A DNA stretch of 64,000 nt from Streptomyces sp. NBC_00091 (lineage in GTDB: Bacteria; Actinomycetota; Actinomycetes; Streptomycetales; Streptomycetaceae), in assembly GCF_026343185.1 (NCBI RefSeq), contig NZ_JAPEMA010000004.1, forward strand, positions 62,001-126,000, read 5' to 3'. Positions 25,403 through 33,467 of the stretch are shown here, in pieces. The number at the start of each line of letters is the position of its first letter. The first letter of the stretch is position 1. The position numbers were made by a program, and so were the translations under genes. The notes under the pieces were generated by a model. The model searched no databases, was not told where the DNA came from, and was given only the letters and a program-made list of their open reading frames with translations.

Positions 25403-27112
25403 TCACCAGAGGGTGAGTTGTGGGTTGCAGCCGGGGCGGTGTCCGGGCTTTCCCGCGTGGTCACGCTTGGGGCGTGTCTCGTCCGGGGTCGCTCGGGACC
25501 GCCGTCCGGCGGTTCGGGGAGCAGAGGTTCCACGGCGTTGCCGTGGGACTGCCGCATGACCAGCACCGCGAACGGTGGTCTGGCTCGGTGCGGTTGACTC
25601 CCGCAGGGCTTCTTCCAGCCCTTGTGCGAAAACGATCTGTGCGTGCCGGGACGAGGTGGTGTCCAGGTACGCGGTCTTGGGGTCGTCCACGTCGGCGAAG
25701 CGCACGAACGCGGCAAGCGCGGCGGATATGAGGTCGCGCTTCCCGGCGAGGCCGCAGGCGGGGCAGCTGTGCTCGCGGTCCCGCAGGGTTTTGGAGACCC
25801 GTTCTCCGCACAGGCAGTGTTGAGACAGGGCGGTGGACCAGGTGGAGGCCCGGACAAGACGGCCGGCCGCGGCCTGGCACTCACGCGCAAGGGCGGCGAT
25901 GATCTCGCGGGCGACCTGGCGGGCGCGGTGACGTCGGTGCTCTGCCATCGAGGCGGCGCGTTCGGCCTGGCGGGCGCGCTGCTCCCGATAGTTCACCGAC
26001 AGCCGGTCGCGGCGGAACGCCTGCTTCGGCGCCCCATCGACGCGGGCATCACGGGCAGCACGGGCACCACCGGGCACGCTGACGGCCTTGGGCCCCAGCC
26101 CCTTGGCCTCTCGGCGCTCGGCGCGTGTGGCCTGCTTCTTCGACAGACCGTACTGCGCGGTGTTCGTGGCGCGGCGGGAGCGCTCCAAAGCTCGCGCACG
26201 GCCGCGCCGCTTCTTCGCTTCCCGTTCCAGCAGCGCCTGTTCCTCGGGGCTGAGTGTGATCTCGGTGGAGGCCGGGGCGCCGTCGGAGGGGTCCAGGCTG
26301 GAGGGGAAGGAGACGGCGCAGACGTTGGAGACGTTGCCGTCCACGCCGCCGATCCGGTCCAGGGTGGCGGCCTGCTCGCGCATGGCGCGCACCGAGGGGG
26401 CGGTGTAGCCAGGGCCGAGGATCATCAGGTGCGCCTCGTACACCCAGCCGCCCGGCGCGGACGCCTTGCGGCGGCGTACGAGGTCGACCTTGTGCCAGCG
26501 GCCGGGATTGGAAAGGAAGTGTTCGACGCGTGCCCACTGGCCGGGCTGCTGCGGGACACGCGCGGGCAGCACTAGGTCACCCCGGCTCCCGTCGGGGCCG
26601 CCCGCGAACACCACGGCGAGCGGTCCGGCGTGGTCCCACCAAGTTGCCTTCCGCGCGCCTGGCTTCCCCGACGCGCTGGTTTTGCCCGTGGGCACGGTGC
26701 CGGACGGCGCTGCCGGCACTGGCATCCGGCGCGGCTGCTGGACGGTGTGCCGCCCGCCGCCGCTGTAGGCCATGACGTGACCGTGGAGGCTGCCGACGAG
26801 GCGGAAGGTCTCCCACTTGCGTTCGGTGGTGTGGGAGCGGGCGCGGCCGGGGATGCGGGTGAAGTCGTGCTAGCGGCCCGTCTTCGGACGGCCGTGCCGC
26901 TTGCCTGTGGCGTCCGGGAACAGGTGCCGCTGGACGCCGTTCCACACCTCGTCGGCCATGTGCATGGCCAGGGCCTTGGAGACGTGATGCTTGAGGTGCC
27001 CCGAGTCTTCGAGGTGCTTGTACGCGCACCGTTCCAGGGCCTCCCGGGACTTCGGGGCCTTGTTCTTGCCCCGGAACTTCCGCTGCGTCCGGGCAGCCTG
27101 CATGACCGTCAC
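25403..27112 (-). pseudogene. TnpB-like (IS200/IS605-type) gene broken by an in-frame TAG
   Basis: A single frame from ATG 27112 to TGA 25403 (569 codons) is interrupted only by TAG at 26870-26872. Before it lies MTVMQAARTQRKFRGKNKAP and on to RPKTGR; after it HDFTRIPGRARSHTTERKWE continues without a frame change. The second part has a RuvC-I-like GGVDGNVSNVCAVS and a zinc ribbon, CLCG and CPACG, followed by KRDLISAALAAF (RuvC-III). I see no RuvC-II glutamate segment between VAREI and IAALARECQ near 25900, where family members I remember have about 30-40 extra residues. It is therefore probably doubly inactivated. Restart at the ATG of 26773 would give a 456-residue protein lacking the N-terminus. 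No TnpA gene is adjacent. Confidence 0.7.
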
Positions 27113-27473
27113 CCCCCGTTATTAATCGGTTGCCCTACGACACGCTACGCGAGTAGTCAGCCCTATGAACGGGGTTTACGACCACGGCAATTCCTCGACA
27201 GGAAAGGCCTGAAGGCAGCAGCGCCACGACTCAAGGTCACCGTCCGGCACACCTACAACCTCAACAGCAGCCGCGCCGACTTCCCCGCCCCCGTCTACGT
27301 CGGCCGCACCCCCCATCGTCTGCACTCACGCGCCACCGTCCCTCCGGGCTCCCCGCCGAGCGGCGGATCCCCTCCTGCGATCATCGGCCGGGGGAGCGGT
27401 GGGTGGCGTGGCGGAATAGGCCGGAGGGGTGAATGGTCATACAGGGTGAACCGCCGCAAACATGGAGGTCGTC
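27113..27473. other. Gene-free stretch upstream of the TnpB-like gene
   Basis: It probably holds the left end of the TnpB element. Arms CCCCGTT (near 27115) and AACGGGG (near 27167) face each other across AT-richer DNA (TATTAATCGG). From about 27195 to 27270 the plus strand reads protein-like (DRKGLKAAAPRLKVTVRHTY) without a start, perhaps debris. The ribosome site of the DoxX gene (GGAGG) lies at the right end. Confidence 0.4.
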
Positions 27474-27893
27474 ATGGATGTGCTGGTGCTCATCGGCCGC
27501 CTGCTCTTCGTCGGCCTGTTCCTCTCCTCCGGCGTCGCCCATCTGACCAAGACCGGGCCGATGGCCGGATACGCCGCCTCCCGCGGGGTGCCGATGGCCG
27601 TCCCGGCCACCGTCGCCGGCGGACTTCTGATCCTGGCCGGCGGGATCAGCGTGGCCGTGGGCCTGTGGGCCGACCTCGGCGCGCTGGCGCTCGCCGCCTT
27701 CTGCTTCCCGACGGCCGTGCTGATGCACGGCTTCTGGAAGGACAGCGAGCCGGAGGCCAAGATGATGGAGCGGACGCAGTTCCTGAAGGACACCGCGCTG
27801 GGCGGCGCGGCGCTCCTGCTCTTCGCCTTCTTCGCCTACGCCGGCCACGACCTCGGGCTGATGGTCACCGGTCCGGCCCTTTCCATCGGCTGA
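27474..27893 (+). CDS. DoxX-family membrane protein
   Basis: A 139-residue protein with four predicted transmembrane helices (GRLLFVGLFLSSGVAHLTK; then VAGGLLILAGGISVAVGLWA). Length and order are typical of DoxX/DoxD-like proteins, which in some organisms act in quinone-linked or thiol redox reactions at the membrane. GGAGG stands five bases before the ATG at 27474; an in-frame ATG at 27462 lacks such a site. It appears monocistronic. Confidence 0.85.
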   Translation: MDVLVLIGRLLFVGLFLSSGVAHLTKTGPMAGYAASRGVPMAVPATVAGGLLILAGGISVAVGLWADLGALALAAFCFPTAVLMHGFWKDSEPEAKMMERTQFLKDTALGGAALLLFAFFAYAGHDLGLMVTGPALSIG

Positions 27894-28112
27894 CCGGCGG
27901 GAACCGCCCCTTCCGGCCGCCGGCGCCGGCGAGACCGCCCACCTGACCCGGCTGGTACGCAACACCGGGCGCGCGGGCTCCGGCCCGTCGCGGGCCGCTC
28001 GAAGTGAGCCCTCGTACAAGGATCTTGACTCGTCTGGCGCGTGTCGAAGCCCGGCCTTGATCGTTTCTTCAGCCGTAACCCTCATATCGGCTGCCGGATC
28101 GGGAGGACCGCG

Positions 28113-28676
28113 GTGACGGCTTGGCAGTACTTCGCCGGGGCGGGGATGGTGGCCGCGCTCTGCCCGCTCCACGGCCACGTGGCGGTCGCGGGCGACGGCC
28201 ACGGGCGCGGGGCGCGGGTCGACGTGTGCGTGCCGGGCGCGCCGCCGAAGCCGCCCGCGGCGCGGCCGCACGCCACCCCGCCCGCGCCCGCGACTCCGTC
28301 GGCCACCCAGCCCGCCGTACGGGTGACGCTGCCCGGCGCCGTACGGCCGACCGTGCGCCACCCCGGCGACGCGCCGGGGCTGCCGGGGCCGGTGCCCGGG
28401 CCCGGGGCCCCGGCGCCGGGCGGGCCGGCGCAGCCCCCGCCGCCCGCGCCGGCGGACGCCGCGGAACCGGAGCCGGCTCCCGCCGGGGCTTCCGCCCCGC
28501 CCGCGCCCAGGGCCGCCGCGGGGGCGAGGCGCTTCCACGTGCGCCCGTACCACTCGGCGGCCCTGCAGCGGCGCGGCCCGGACGGGCTGAGCACCATGAT
28601 GCTGATGGTGGTCGTGACCACCCCGGCCGTACTGGCCGCCGCCGCGCTGCGCCCCCGCTCCAAGAGCCGCGGCTGA
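28113..28676 (+). CDS. Pro/Ala-rich exported or membrane-anchored small protein
   Basis: About 187 residues. A short hydrophobic N-terminus (WQYFAGAGMVAALCPLHGHV) could be a signal or anchor. A long Pro/Ala/Gly region (about residues 45-140) follows, and the C-terminal hydrophobic segment GLSTMMLMVVVTTPAVLAAA ends in a basic tail, like a membrane stop. GTG at 28113 has GGGAGG six bases upstream, and this start is preferred over ORF extension to 28041. It is followed by the DUF4239 gene on the same strand after 78 bp. Function unknown; a wall-spanning linker is a guess. Confidence 0.6.
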   Translation: MTAWQYFAGAGMVAALCPLHGHVAVAGDGHGRGARVDVCVPGAPPKPPAARPHATPPAPATPSATQPAVRVTLPGAVRPTVRHPGDAPGLPGPVPGPGAPAPGGPAQPPPPAPADAAEPEPAPAGASAPPAPRAAAGARRFHVRPYHSAALQRRGPDGLSTMMLMVVVTTPAVLAAAALRPRSKSRG

Positions 28677-28705
28677 CGCCCGCCGCCCCCTTCACGCAAG
28701 CACCG

Positions 28706-28736
28706 ACGCACCCACGCATCCACGCACCCACGCATC
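28706..28736. repeat. 15-bp direct repeat upstream of the DUF4239 gene
   Basis: ACGCACCCACGCATC occurs at 28706-28720 and 28722-28736, in a run of ACGCA/CCCACG units. It could be slippage DNA in the untranslated leader. Confidence 0.75.
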
Positions 28737-28754
28737 ACGAACGGGAGATCCCTC

Positions 28755-29531
28755 GTGTCCGAATGGCTGGTCCTGGCCATTGCCATGGCGCTCGTCTGCG
28801 CCCTCGTCCTCGCCATCACCGTGGTCCGGCACCGCCGGGTCGCGGACGACGAGGACACCAGCGAAACCCCCGACGTCATCGAGTACATGACGATGATGGT
28901 CGGCGTGGTCTACGCGATCGTCCTGGGCCTGGCCATCGCGGGGGTCTGGGAGGCGCGCGGCGCCGCCGAGGACAGCGTGCGCCGCGAGGCCCAGTCGCTG
29001 TACGAGGTCACCCAGCGGGCCGACGTCTACCCGGCGCCCGTCCGCGACCGGATCCGCGGCGAGGTGGACGCGTACGTCTCCCACACCGTCAGCGTGGACT
29101 GGCCGCGGCTGGTCTCGGGCCAGGACGCCTCCGCCGAGGGCGGGCAGCTGCTCGGGAAGCTGCGCAGCGACGTCACCCACCAGAGCCCGGCCAACGAACT
29201 CCAGGCGCAGGCCTACCAGCCGCTGCTCGACCACATCGCGACCGCCGACGACGCCCGGCACTCGCGCACGCAGAGCGGCGAGTCCACCCTGCCCAGCGTG
29301 GTCTGGCTCGGGCTGGTGGTCGGCGGGATCGTCACGATCGGCCTGATCTTCACCCTGCAGATCCGCCGTTCGGGGCGGGAGCTGCTGCTGGCCGGGCTGT
29401 TCAGCGCGCTGATCGTGTTCCTGCTGTTCATGGTGTGGAGCTTCGACGCCCCCTTCGGGCGGGAGGGCAACGACTCCGCCGGGCCCTTCCAGGACCTGTT
29501 CCCGGCCGTGTCGGTGACGGCCTCCCGCTGA
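28755..29531 (+). CDS. DUF4239 membrane protein (bestrophin-like)
   Basis: A 258-residue protein with helices at about 5-25, 46-66 (MTMMVGVVYAIVLGLAIAGV), 185-205 (VVWLGLVVGGIVTIGLIFTL) and 215-235 (LLLAGLFSALIVFLLFMVWS). The order and the long extracytoplasmic domain between helices two and three are those of DUF4239, sometimes called bestrophin-like. GTG at 28755 follows GGGAGAT. It may be co-transcribed with the Pro-rich gene upstream. A channel role is possible but unproven. Confidence 0.85.
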   Translation: MSEWLVLAIAMALVCALVLAITVVRHRRVADDEDTSETPDVIEYMTMMVGVVYAIVLGLAIAGVWEARGAAEDSVRREAQSLYEVTQRADVYPAPVRDRIRGEVDAYVSHTVSVDWPRLVSGQDASAEGGQLLGKLRSDVTHQSPANELQAQAYQPLLDHIATADDARHSRTQSGESTLPSVVWLGLVVGGIVTIGLIFTLQIRRSGRELLLAGLFSALIVFLLFMVWSFDAPFGREGNDSAGPFQDLFPAVSVTASR

Positions 29532-29559
29532 GCGTGCGCGGGGGGCGGTCCCGGCCGGG

Positions 29560-30735
29560 TCAGCCCCCCGCCGGGGCCGTCTGCCGCCGGACCGCGGCCA
29601 CCAGCGGCGAGTGCCGCAGGGCGTGGGAGATCCGTACGAGGTCACGCGGCCCCTCGGCCAGGACGAGCACCCGCTCCCCGTCATCGCTCCCCGCGCCCTC
29701 CGGGTCGGCGGCGCTGGCCCGTACGGCGGCCGCCACCATCGCCGCGTCCGCGACGGCGCGGGCCGTCTCCTCGTCCGCTCCGGCCGCCCGGGCCCGCTCG
29801 TAGGCGGTGTCGCGGTGGCGGCGGTCGAAGGAGGGGCCGAGCCGCAGGAAGCCGTCGTGGATGTCGGACTCCCGCTGGATCACCCGGATCTCGGCCGGGG
29901 ACCACCAGGACATCCGCACGCAGGGGCTGCCGCTGGGCGCGGTGCTGTGCACCTCGTGCCACAGCGCGCCGAGGCGGCGGTAGGTGCTCCAGGTGTGCCA
30001 GCTGTCCGACACGCGCTGGCACACCAGCGGCAGTACGAAGCCCACGGAGCTGACGAGCGCGGCGCCGGAGGCCAGTGGCGGGGCGAGGTAGGTGCTCAGG
30101 TAGTCCAGGTCGTGGCCCAGCCAGCGCGCGGCTACCGCGGACATCTTCGCGGCGTCGTAGGCGAGGCTGATGGTGTAGCCCGCGACGATGATCACCAGGC
30201 CGGTCCGGAGCCAGCCGCGGACCCGCAGGGACCAGCGCCAGCACATCGACACCATCATCAGCACGGCGGCGTTGTGCGCCAGCAGGTAGGCGGCGATCAT
30301 CAGCCGGATGTAGGGGGTGTTCGCGTAGTAGGTGTCGAAGTCGCGCAGCCGCTCGACGGGGGCGTCGCCGAGGGCGAAGAGGACGACGATCGCCACGACG
30401 ACCACGAAGTAGCCCGCGATCCAGCGCTGCGAGGTGCGGCGGATCTCCTCCGCCGGGCCGCCGCGCCAGTTGAACACCAGCACGAGGCAGGAGGCGCTGA
30501 AGGCGGTCATCAGGGAGTAGACCAGCGGGGCGGAGACGTTGGGGATGCCGGTCCACCCGTTGACGGCTTCGATGGTGGGCGGGGCGGCGAAGGTGAAGAC
30601 CGCGCCGGCGAGGACGAGCAGGACACAGACCGACCGCAGGAGCGGATCGCGCCAGTTGGTGCGCAGCGCCGGCACCTTGCACACGAGGGAGACCCCCATG
30701 GCGACTGCCGGGATGTAGTAGTCCGGTCCGTTCAA
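29560..30735 (-). CDS. MAB_1171c-family putative transporter
   Basis: About 391 residues. The N-terminal 260 residues form seven or so transmembrane helices (IPAVAMGVSLVCKVPAL, then CVLLVLAGAVFTFAAPPTIE, and YFVVVVAIVVLFALGD). The last 130 residues are cytoplasmic and Ala/Arg-rich. This matches the MAB_1171c family, which is regularly found next to ImmA/IrrE and XRE genes in actinomycetes. The TTG start overlaps the TGA of the upstream ImmA/IrrE gene (TTGA at 30732-30735), with AGG eight bases upstream, so translation is coupled. Substrate and role are unknown; a signalling membrane partner of the metallopeptidase is also conceivable. Confidence 0.8.
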   Translation of the reverse strand: MNGPDYYIPAVAMGVSLVCKVPALRTNWRDPLLRSVCVLLVLAGAVFTFAAPPTIEAVNGWTGIPNVSAPLVYSLMTAFSASCLVLVFNWRGGPAEEIRRTSQRWIAGYFVVVVAIVVLFALGDAPVERLRDFDTYYANTPYIRLMIAAYLLAHNAAVLMMVSMCWRWSLRVRGWLRTGLVIIVAGYTISLAYDAAKMSAVAARWLGHDLDYLSTYLAPPLASGAALVSSVGFVLPLVCQRVSDSWHTWSTYRRLGALWHEVHSTAPSGSPCVRMSWWSPAEIRVIQRESDIHDGFLRLGPSFDRRHRDTAYERARAAGADEETARAVADAAMVAAAVRASAADPEGAGSDDGERVLVLAEGPRDLVRISHALRHSPLVAAVRRQTAPAGG

Positions 30736-31289
30736 CGGTCGTTCCTGTGCCCCCGGTAGCCGAGAGAGGTCTCGATCCGGCCCGCCAGCTCGTCCCGCTG
30801 GGCCGGTGGGCGGTGGCCCTTGGAGCCGGCCAGCCAGGTGCGGCACCGGCTGCCCAGCAGGAGGCCGAAGCTCTCGGCCTCCGTCTCCTCCTGGACCTCG
30901 GCGCGGGTGCGGGCGGCGACCCGGCGGACCGTCTCGCCGAGGTCGGCCCCGTCGGCCAGCAGACGGGCGGCGACGGCCGCCCCGTCGACGTGGTGGCTGC
31001 AGTGGCCCGCCTTCATGTGCCACAGCTCGTGGCCCAGGATGACCAGCTGGTGGTCGGGGGCCGTGCGCTCCTCGATGACCACCAGGTCGCGGTCGGCCAT
31101 GTCGAGCCACAGGCCGCTGGCGGTCCCCTGCGGGAAGGCGGCCATCCGGAACTCCACCGGGCGCCCGCGGTGTCTGCTCATGCCCTCGCAGAGGGCGGCG
31201 TAGAGGTCCACGGGTTCCACGGGGGCGGCCAGCTTGATGCCGGCCACCAGCTCCGCGCACAACCGCCGCTGCGCTCTGCCTATGCTCAC
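30732..31289 (-). CDS. ImmA/IrrE-family zinc metallopeptidase
   Basis: A 185-residue cytoplasmic protein with the zinc motif HELWH (His87, Glu88, His91 in LGHELWHMKAGH) and a further acidic helix EETEAESFGLLL as probable third ligand. ImmA/IrrE enzymes cleave an XRE-type repressor when activated (ICEBs1 ImmA-ImmR, Deinococcus IrrE-DdrO). Here the XRE gene ends 64 bp upstream on the same strand, so that repressor is the likely target. The downstream membrane protein start overlaps the stop. ATG at 31289 is used. Activation signal unknown. Confidence 0.88.
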   Translation of the reverse strand: MSIGRAQRRLCAELVAGIKLAAPVEPVDLYAALCEGMSRHRGRPVEFRMAAFPQGTASGLWLDMADRDLVVIEERTAPDHQLVILGHELWHMKAGHCSHHVDGAAVAARLLADGADLGETVRRVAARTRAEVQEETEAESFGLLLGSRCRTWLAGSKGHRPPAQRDELAGRIETSLGYRGHRNDR

Positions 31290-31353
31290 CGTTCTCCCCG
31301 TCGGCGCGGATCCGGATCAGGACTCAAGGATCAGATCCAGACTTTCGACTGGG

Positions 31354-32022
31354 TCATGATTCGTTCGGTTTGACGCTTTCGAGAAGCATGTCCAGCCATT
31401 CGGTCACCTTGTCCCGGTGCTTGTCGCTGGGCAGTTGGGCGGCGCGCCAGGCGATGCCCCGTACACCGTGGTTCTGCAGGAGTCTTGCCAGCGGATCGCC
31501 CGCCGAAGCCACCTCGGCGGGTACGGTCTGCCGCTCGCGCCCCGCGAAGTCCTGGAGCAGCTGCTGCTCAGTGCGCTGGAGGGCGTCCGTGAGGGCGTCG
31601 GCGTCATGGGCGGTGAGGAAGCCCGCGTGCACCCCGAAGAACCGCTGGATGGCGTCGCAGTGTTCCATCGTGGGCCGCCGGTCGCCGTTGATCAGGGCGC
31701 CCGCCTGCTGCCGGGACATCCCGGCGCCGTCGGCGATCTCCTGCTGCGTGTAGCGGCGGCCGTTGGGTTTGACCCGGGTCCGTCGCAGCAGGTCAAGGCG
31801 CTGGAGGAAGCGCGCCTGCAGATCGGGTTCGCCCGCCCGCCGGCCGTCGAGCAGGGTCCTGATCACGTCCGTGGGGACCCCGGAGGCTTCCGAGAGCCGG
31901 CGGAGGTCGAAGACCTGGTTCGGGTCGCGGCCCATTTTGTTCGCCAGTTCAGCGACCCGCGTGACGGTCGCTGCCAGGGGCGCGTTGGCCACCGCGACGG
32001 GAGCCGGGAAGCCGTCTGTCAC
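31354..32022 (-). CDS. XRE-family transcriptional regulator of the ImmA/IrrE cassette
   Basis: A 222-residue protein with an N-terminal region (ELANKMGRDPNQVFDLRR) and a Cro/C1-type helix-turn-helix (YTQQEIADGAGMSRQQAGAL, INGDRRPT) at about residues 97-130. The C-terminal part LPSDKHRDKVTEWLDMLLES could hold the metallopeptidase-sensitive or dimerisation region. GTG at 32022 follows AGGAG with eight-base spacing. It is the first gene of the three-gene minus-strand set and stands divergent to another XRE (MmyB-type) gene. It probably represses its own cassette through the T(T/C)GCCACA sites at 32109-32199. Confidence 0.85.
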   Translation of the reverse strand: MTDGFPAPVAVANAPLAATVTRVAELANKMGRDPNQVFDLRRLSEASGVPTDVIRTLLDGRRAGEPDLQARFLQRLDLLRRTRVKPNGRRYTQQEIADGAGMSRQQAGALINGDRRPTMEHCDAIQRFFGVHAGFLTAHDADALTDALQRTEQQLLQDFAGRERQTVPAEVASAGDPLARLLQNHGVRGIAWRAAQLPSDKHRDKVTEWLDMLLESVKPNES

Positions 32023-32108
32023 CAGTGGTTCTCCTAGATCGCGCGAGGTCAGTGGGCACGTGGTCGGCCTCAGGGAATCTATCCGGTTTGTTTTGGTAGA
32101 GCCAGAAC

Positions 32109-32199
32109 TTGCCACAGCTGTGGCGGGAATGAGCTGTCGCTCGGCTGGAATTGCCACAATAGTTGACACTCGAATGAAGTCGGTAGCAGGATCGCCACA
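32109..32199. promoter_or_regulatory. Divergent promoter with three phased T(T/C)GCCACA sites
   Basis: TTGCCACA starts at 32109 and 32151, and TCGCCACA starts at 32192. Spacings are 42 and 41 bp, four helical turns. The first copy lies in the perfect palindrome GCCACAGCTGTGGC (32111-32124). A -35-like TTGACA (32163-32168) for the plus-strand MmyB-type gene sits between copies two and three. Equal phasing on one DNA face suggests cooperative binding by one of the two XRE proteins flanking it. Which one binds is inference. Confidence 0.6.
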
Positions 32200-32240
32200 C
32201 GGAAATGAAGATCCAGACCGTTGAGGAGGGGGAGCTCTCG

Positions 32241-33230
32241 GTGCCACATCTCGCAGCGGTGGGCCCGTCTGATGGCCTCGTCCGAGCCGGTGAGGAGCGC
32301 CTGGCGGGCGAGGAGTCCGCCCGCGGCGCAGTGCGGTCGGAGCGGCGCAAGGAGATTTTGCGCCAGCGCCGCGAAGAACTGGGCCTGAGCCAGGAGGACG
32401 TCGCGTCGCGGCTGCGCATCAGCGTGCGCGCGTACGGAAACTGGGAGCGCGGGCTCGTCAAGGAGTGGACGGACCGCAAACTCCTCGCCCTGGCCGAGGC
32501 CTTGGAGATGAGCGAGCGGCAGTGCTTCTGGCTGTTCCGGGTCATGGTCGACCGGGACCCGCCGCCCACCTGGCGCGCGGCCGAGGAGAACCGGCTGCCC
32601 CAGGACCCGGCCCAGCGCGACTACCTGGTCGACTACGCGGCCCTCATGGAGGCCGTGCCCTACCCGAGCTTCCTGGTGGACCACCGGTGGGACGTGGCCC
32701 TGACCAACTCGGCCTTCGACCGGCTGTTCCAGTCGGTCCGCCCGCATCCGACGGCCCTGCCGGACGACAACTTCCTGCGCTTCGTGCTGTTCCACCCGGA
32801 CGCCGCGGCCGTGCTGGAGGACCACGAACCGGCCTGGTGCGTACCGCTCCTGGCCCAGTTCGCGACCGCGCTGGCCGCGGCCCCGGAGGACGAGGGCCTG
32901 CGGAGCATCCGTCAGGAGGTGGCCCGTGACCCGTTCATGGAGGCGGCCTACCGGTACGGCGTTCCGCACTGGCTGACCACCCACGGGGAGCTGGCCGCCG
33001 AACAGGACGGCGCGGTGCGGACGGTGCGCCACCCCGACCCCGGATGGGGTCTGGTGCGGTGCCGGATGGTGGCGGAATCCAGCCGCATGCTGGAGGGCAT
33101 GGGCCTCACCCGGATCACCCTGGTGCTGTCGGCCCCGCAGGGTCTGCCGACCGGTCCCGTACGGGGCGGCGCCGGCTTCCCGCAGCAGCAGGGCGCGCGC
33201 CTGCGGGCCGTGCCGTCGCTGGGGGAATGA
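32241..33230 (+). CDS. XRE regulator with MmyB-like ligand-binding domain
   Basis: A 329-residue regulator. The helix-turn-helix is at about 35-90 (RRKEILRQRREELGLSQEDV, SVRAYGNWERG). An MmyB-type domain follows from about 110 to the end (YAALMEAVPYPSFLVDHRWD, VALTNSAFDRLF). MmyB domains have a PAS-like fold reported to bind fatty acids. GTG at 32241 has GGAGGGGGA eight bases upstream; ATG at 32205 is open but lacks a ribosome site. The gene is divergent from the ImmA/IrrE cassette and may regulate it as well as itself. Confidence 0.88.
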   Translation: MPHLAAVGPSDGLVRAGEERLAGEESARGAVRSERRKEILRQRREELGLSQEDVASRLRISVRAYGNWERGLVKEWTDRKLLALAEALEMSERQCFWLFRVMVDRDPPPTWRAAEENRLPQDPAQRDYLVDYAALMEAVPYPSFLVDHRWDVALTNSAFDRLFQSVRPHPTALPDDNFLRFVLFHPDAAAVLEDHEPAWCVPLLAQFATALAAAPEDEGLRSIRQEVARDPFMEAAYRYGVPHWLTTHGELAAEQDGAVRTVRHPDPGWGLVRCRMVAESSRMLEGMGLTRITLVLSAPQGLPTGPVRGGAGFPQQQGARLRAVPSLGE

Positions 33231-33328
33231 CGCCCCGGGGGACACTGGTGCCCTGAAGCGCGTGCCACGGCTCGTGTCAGCGCGGTCCTGCGGCGCGAAA
33301 CCGTACCGACTGCCTGGTTCGGTCCATG

Positions 33329-33373
33329 CGGATGCCACGATCCGCGACACCGCGCGGATGCCACGGATCGTGG
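33329..33373. promoter_or_regulatory. Direct and inverted repeats before the GH4 gene
   Basis: GCGGATGCCACG occurs at 33329-33340 and 33354-33365. CCACGATCCG (33335-33344) and CGGATCGTGG (33364-33373) form an inverted repeat. They lie 95 bp before the glycosidase start, so they are likely operator sites for a carbohydrate repressor. No repressor gene is adjacent. Confidence 0.5.
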
Positions 33374-33467
33374 CGTTCCCGCGGTGGCGCCGGAGTCGTG
33401 GCTTCGCCCGTGCCCGGGGCAGCCCCGGGCCGTGGCCGCGGCCACGACGGCGAAGGGCGGTAGGGGC

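Noticed and set aside
26870..26872. Programmed stop-codon readthrough in the TnpB-like gene
   Set aside because: No readthrough context or stimulatory structure is evident, and the apparent loss of the RuvC-II segment argues for simple decay. It is kept only as a note in the findings.
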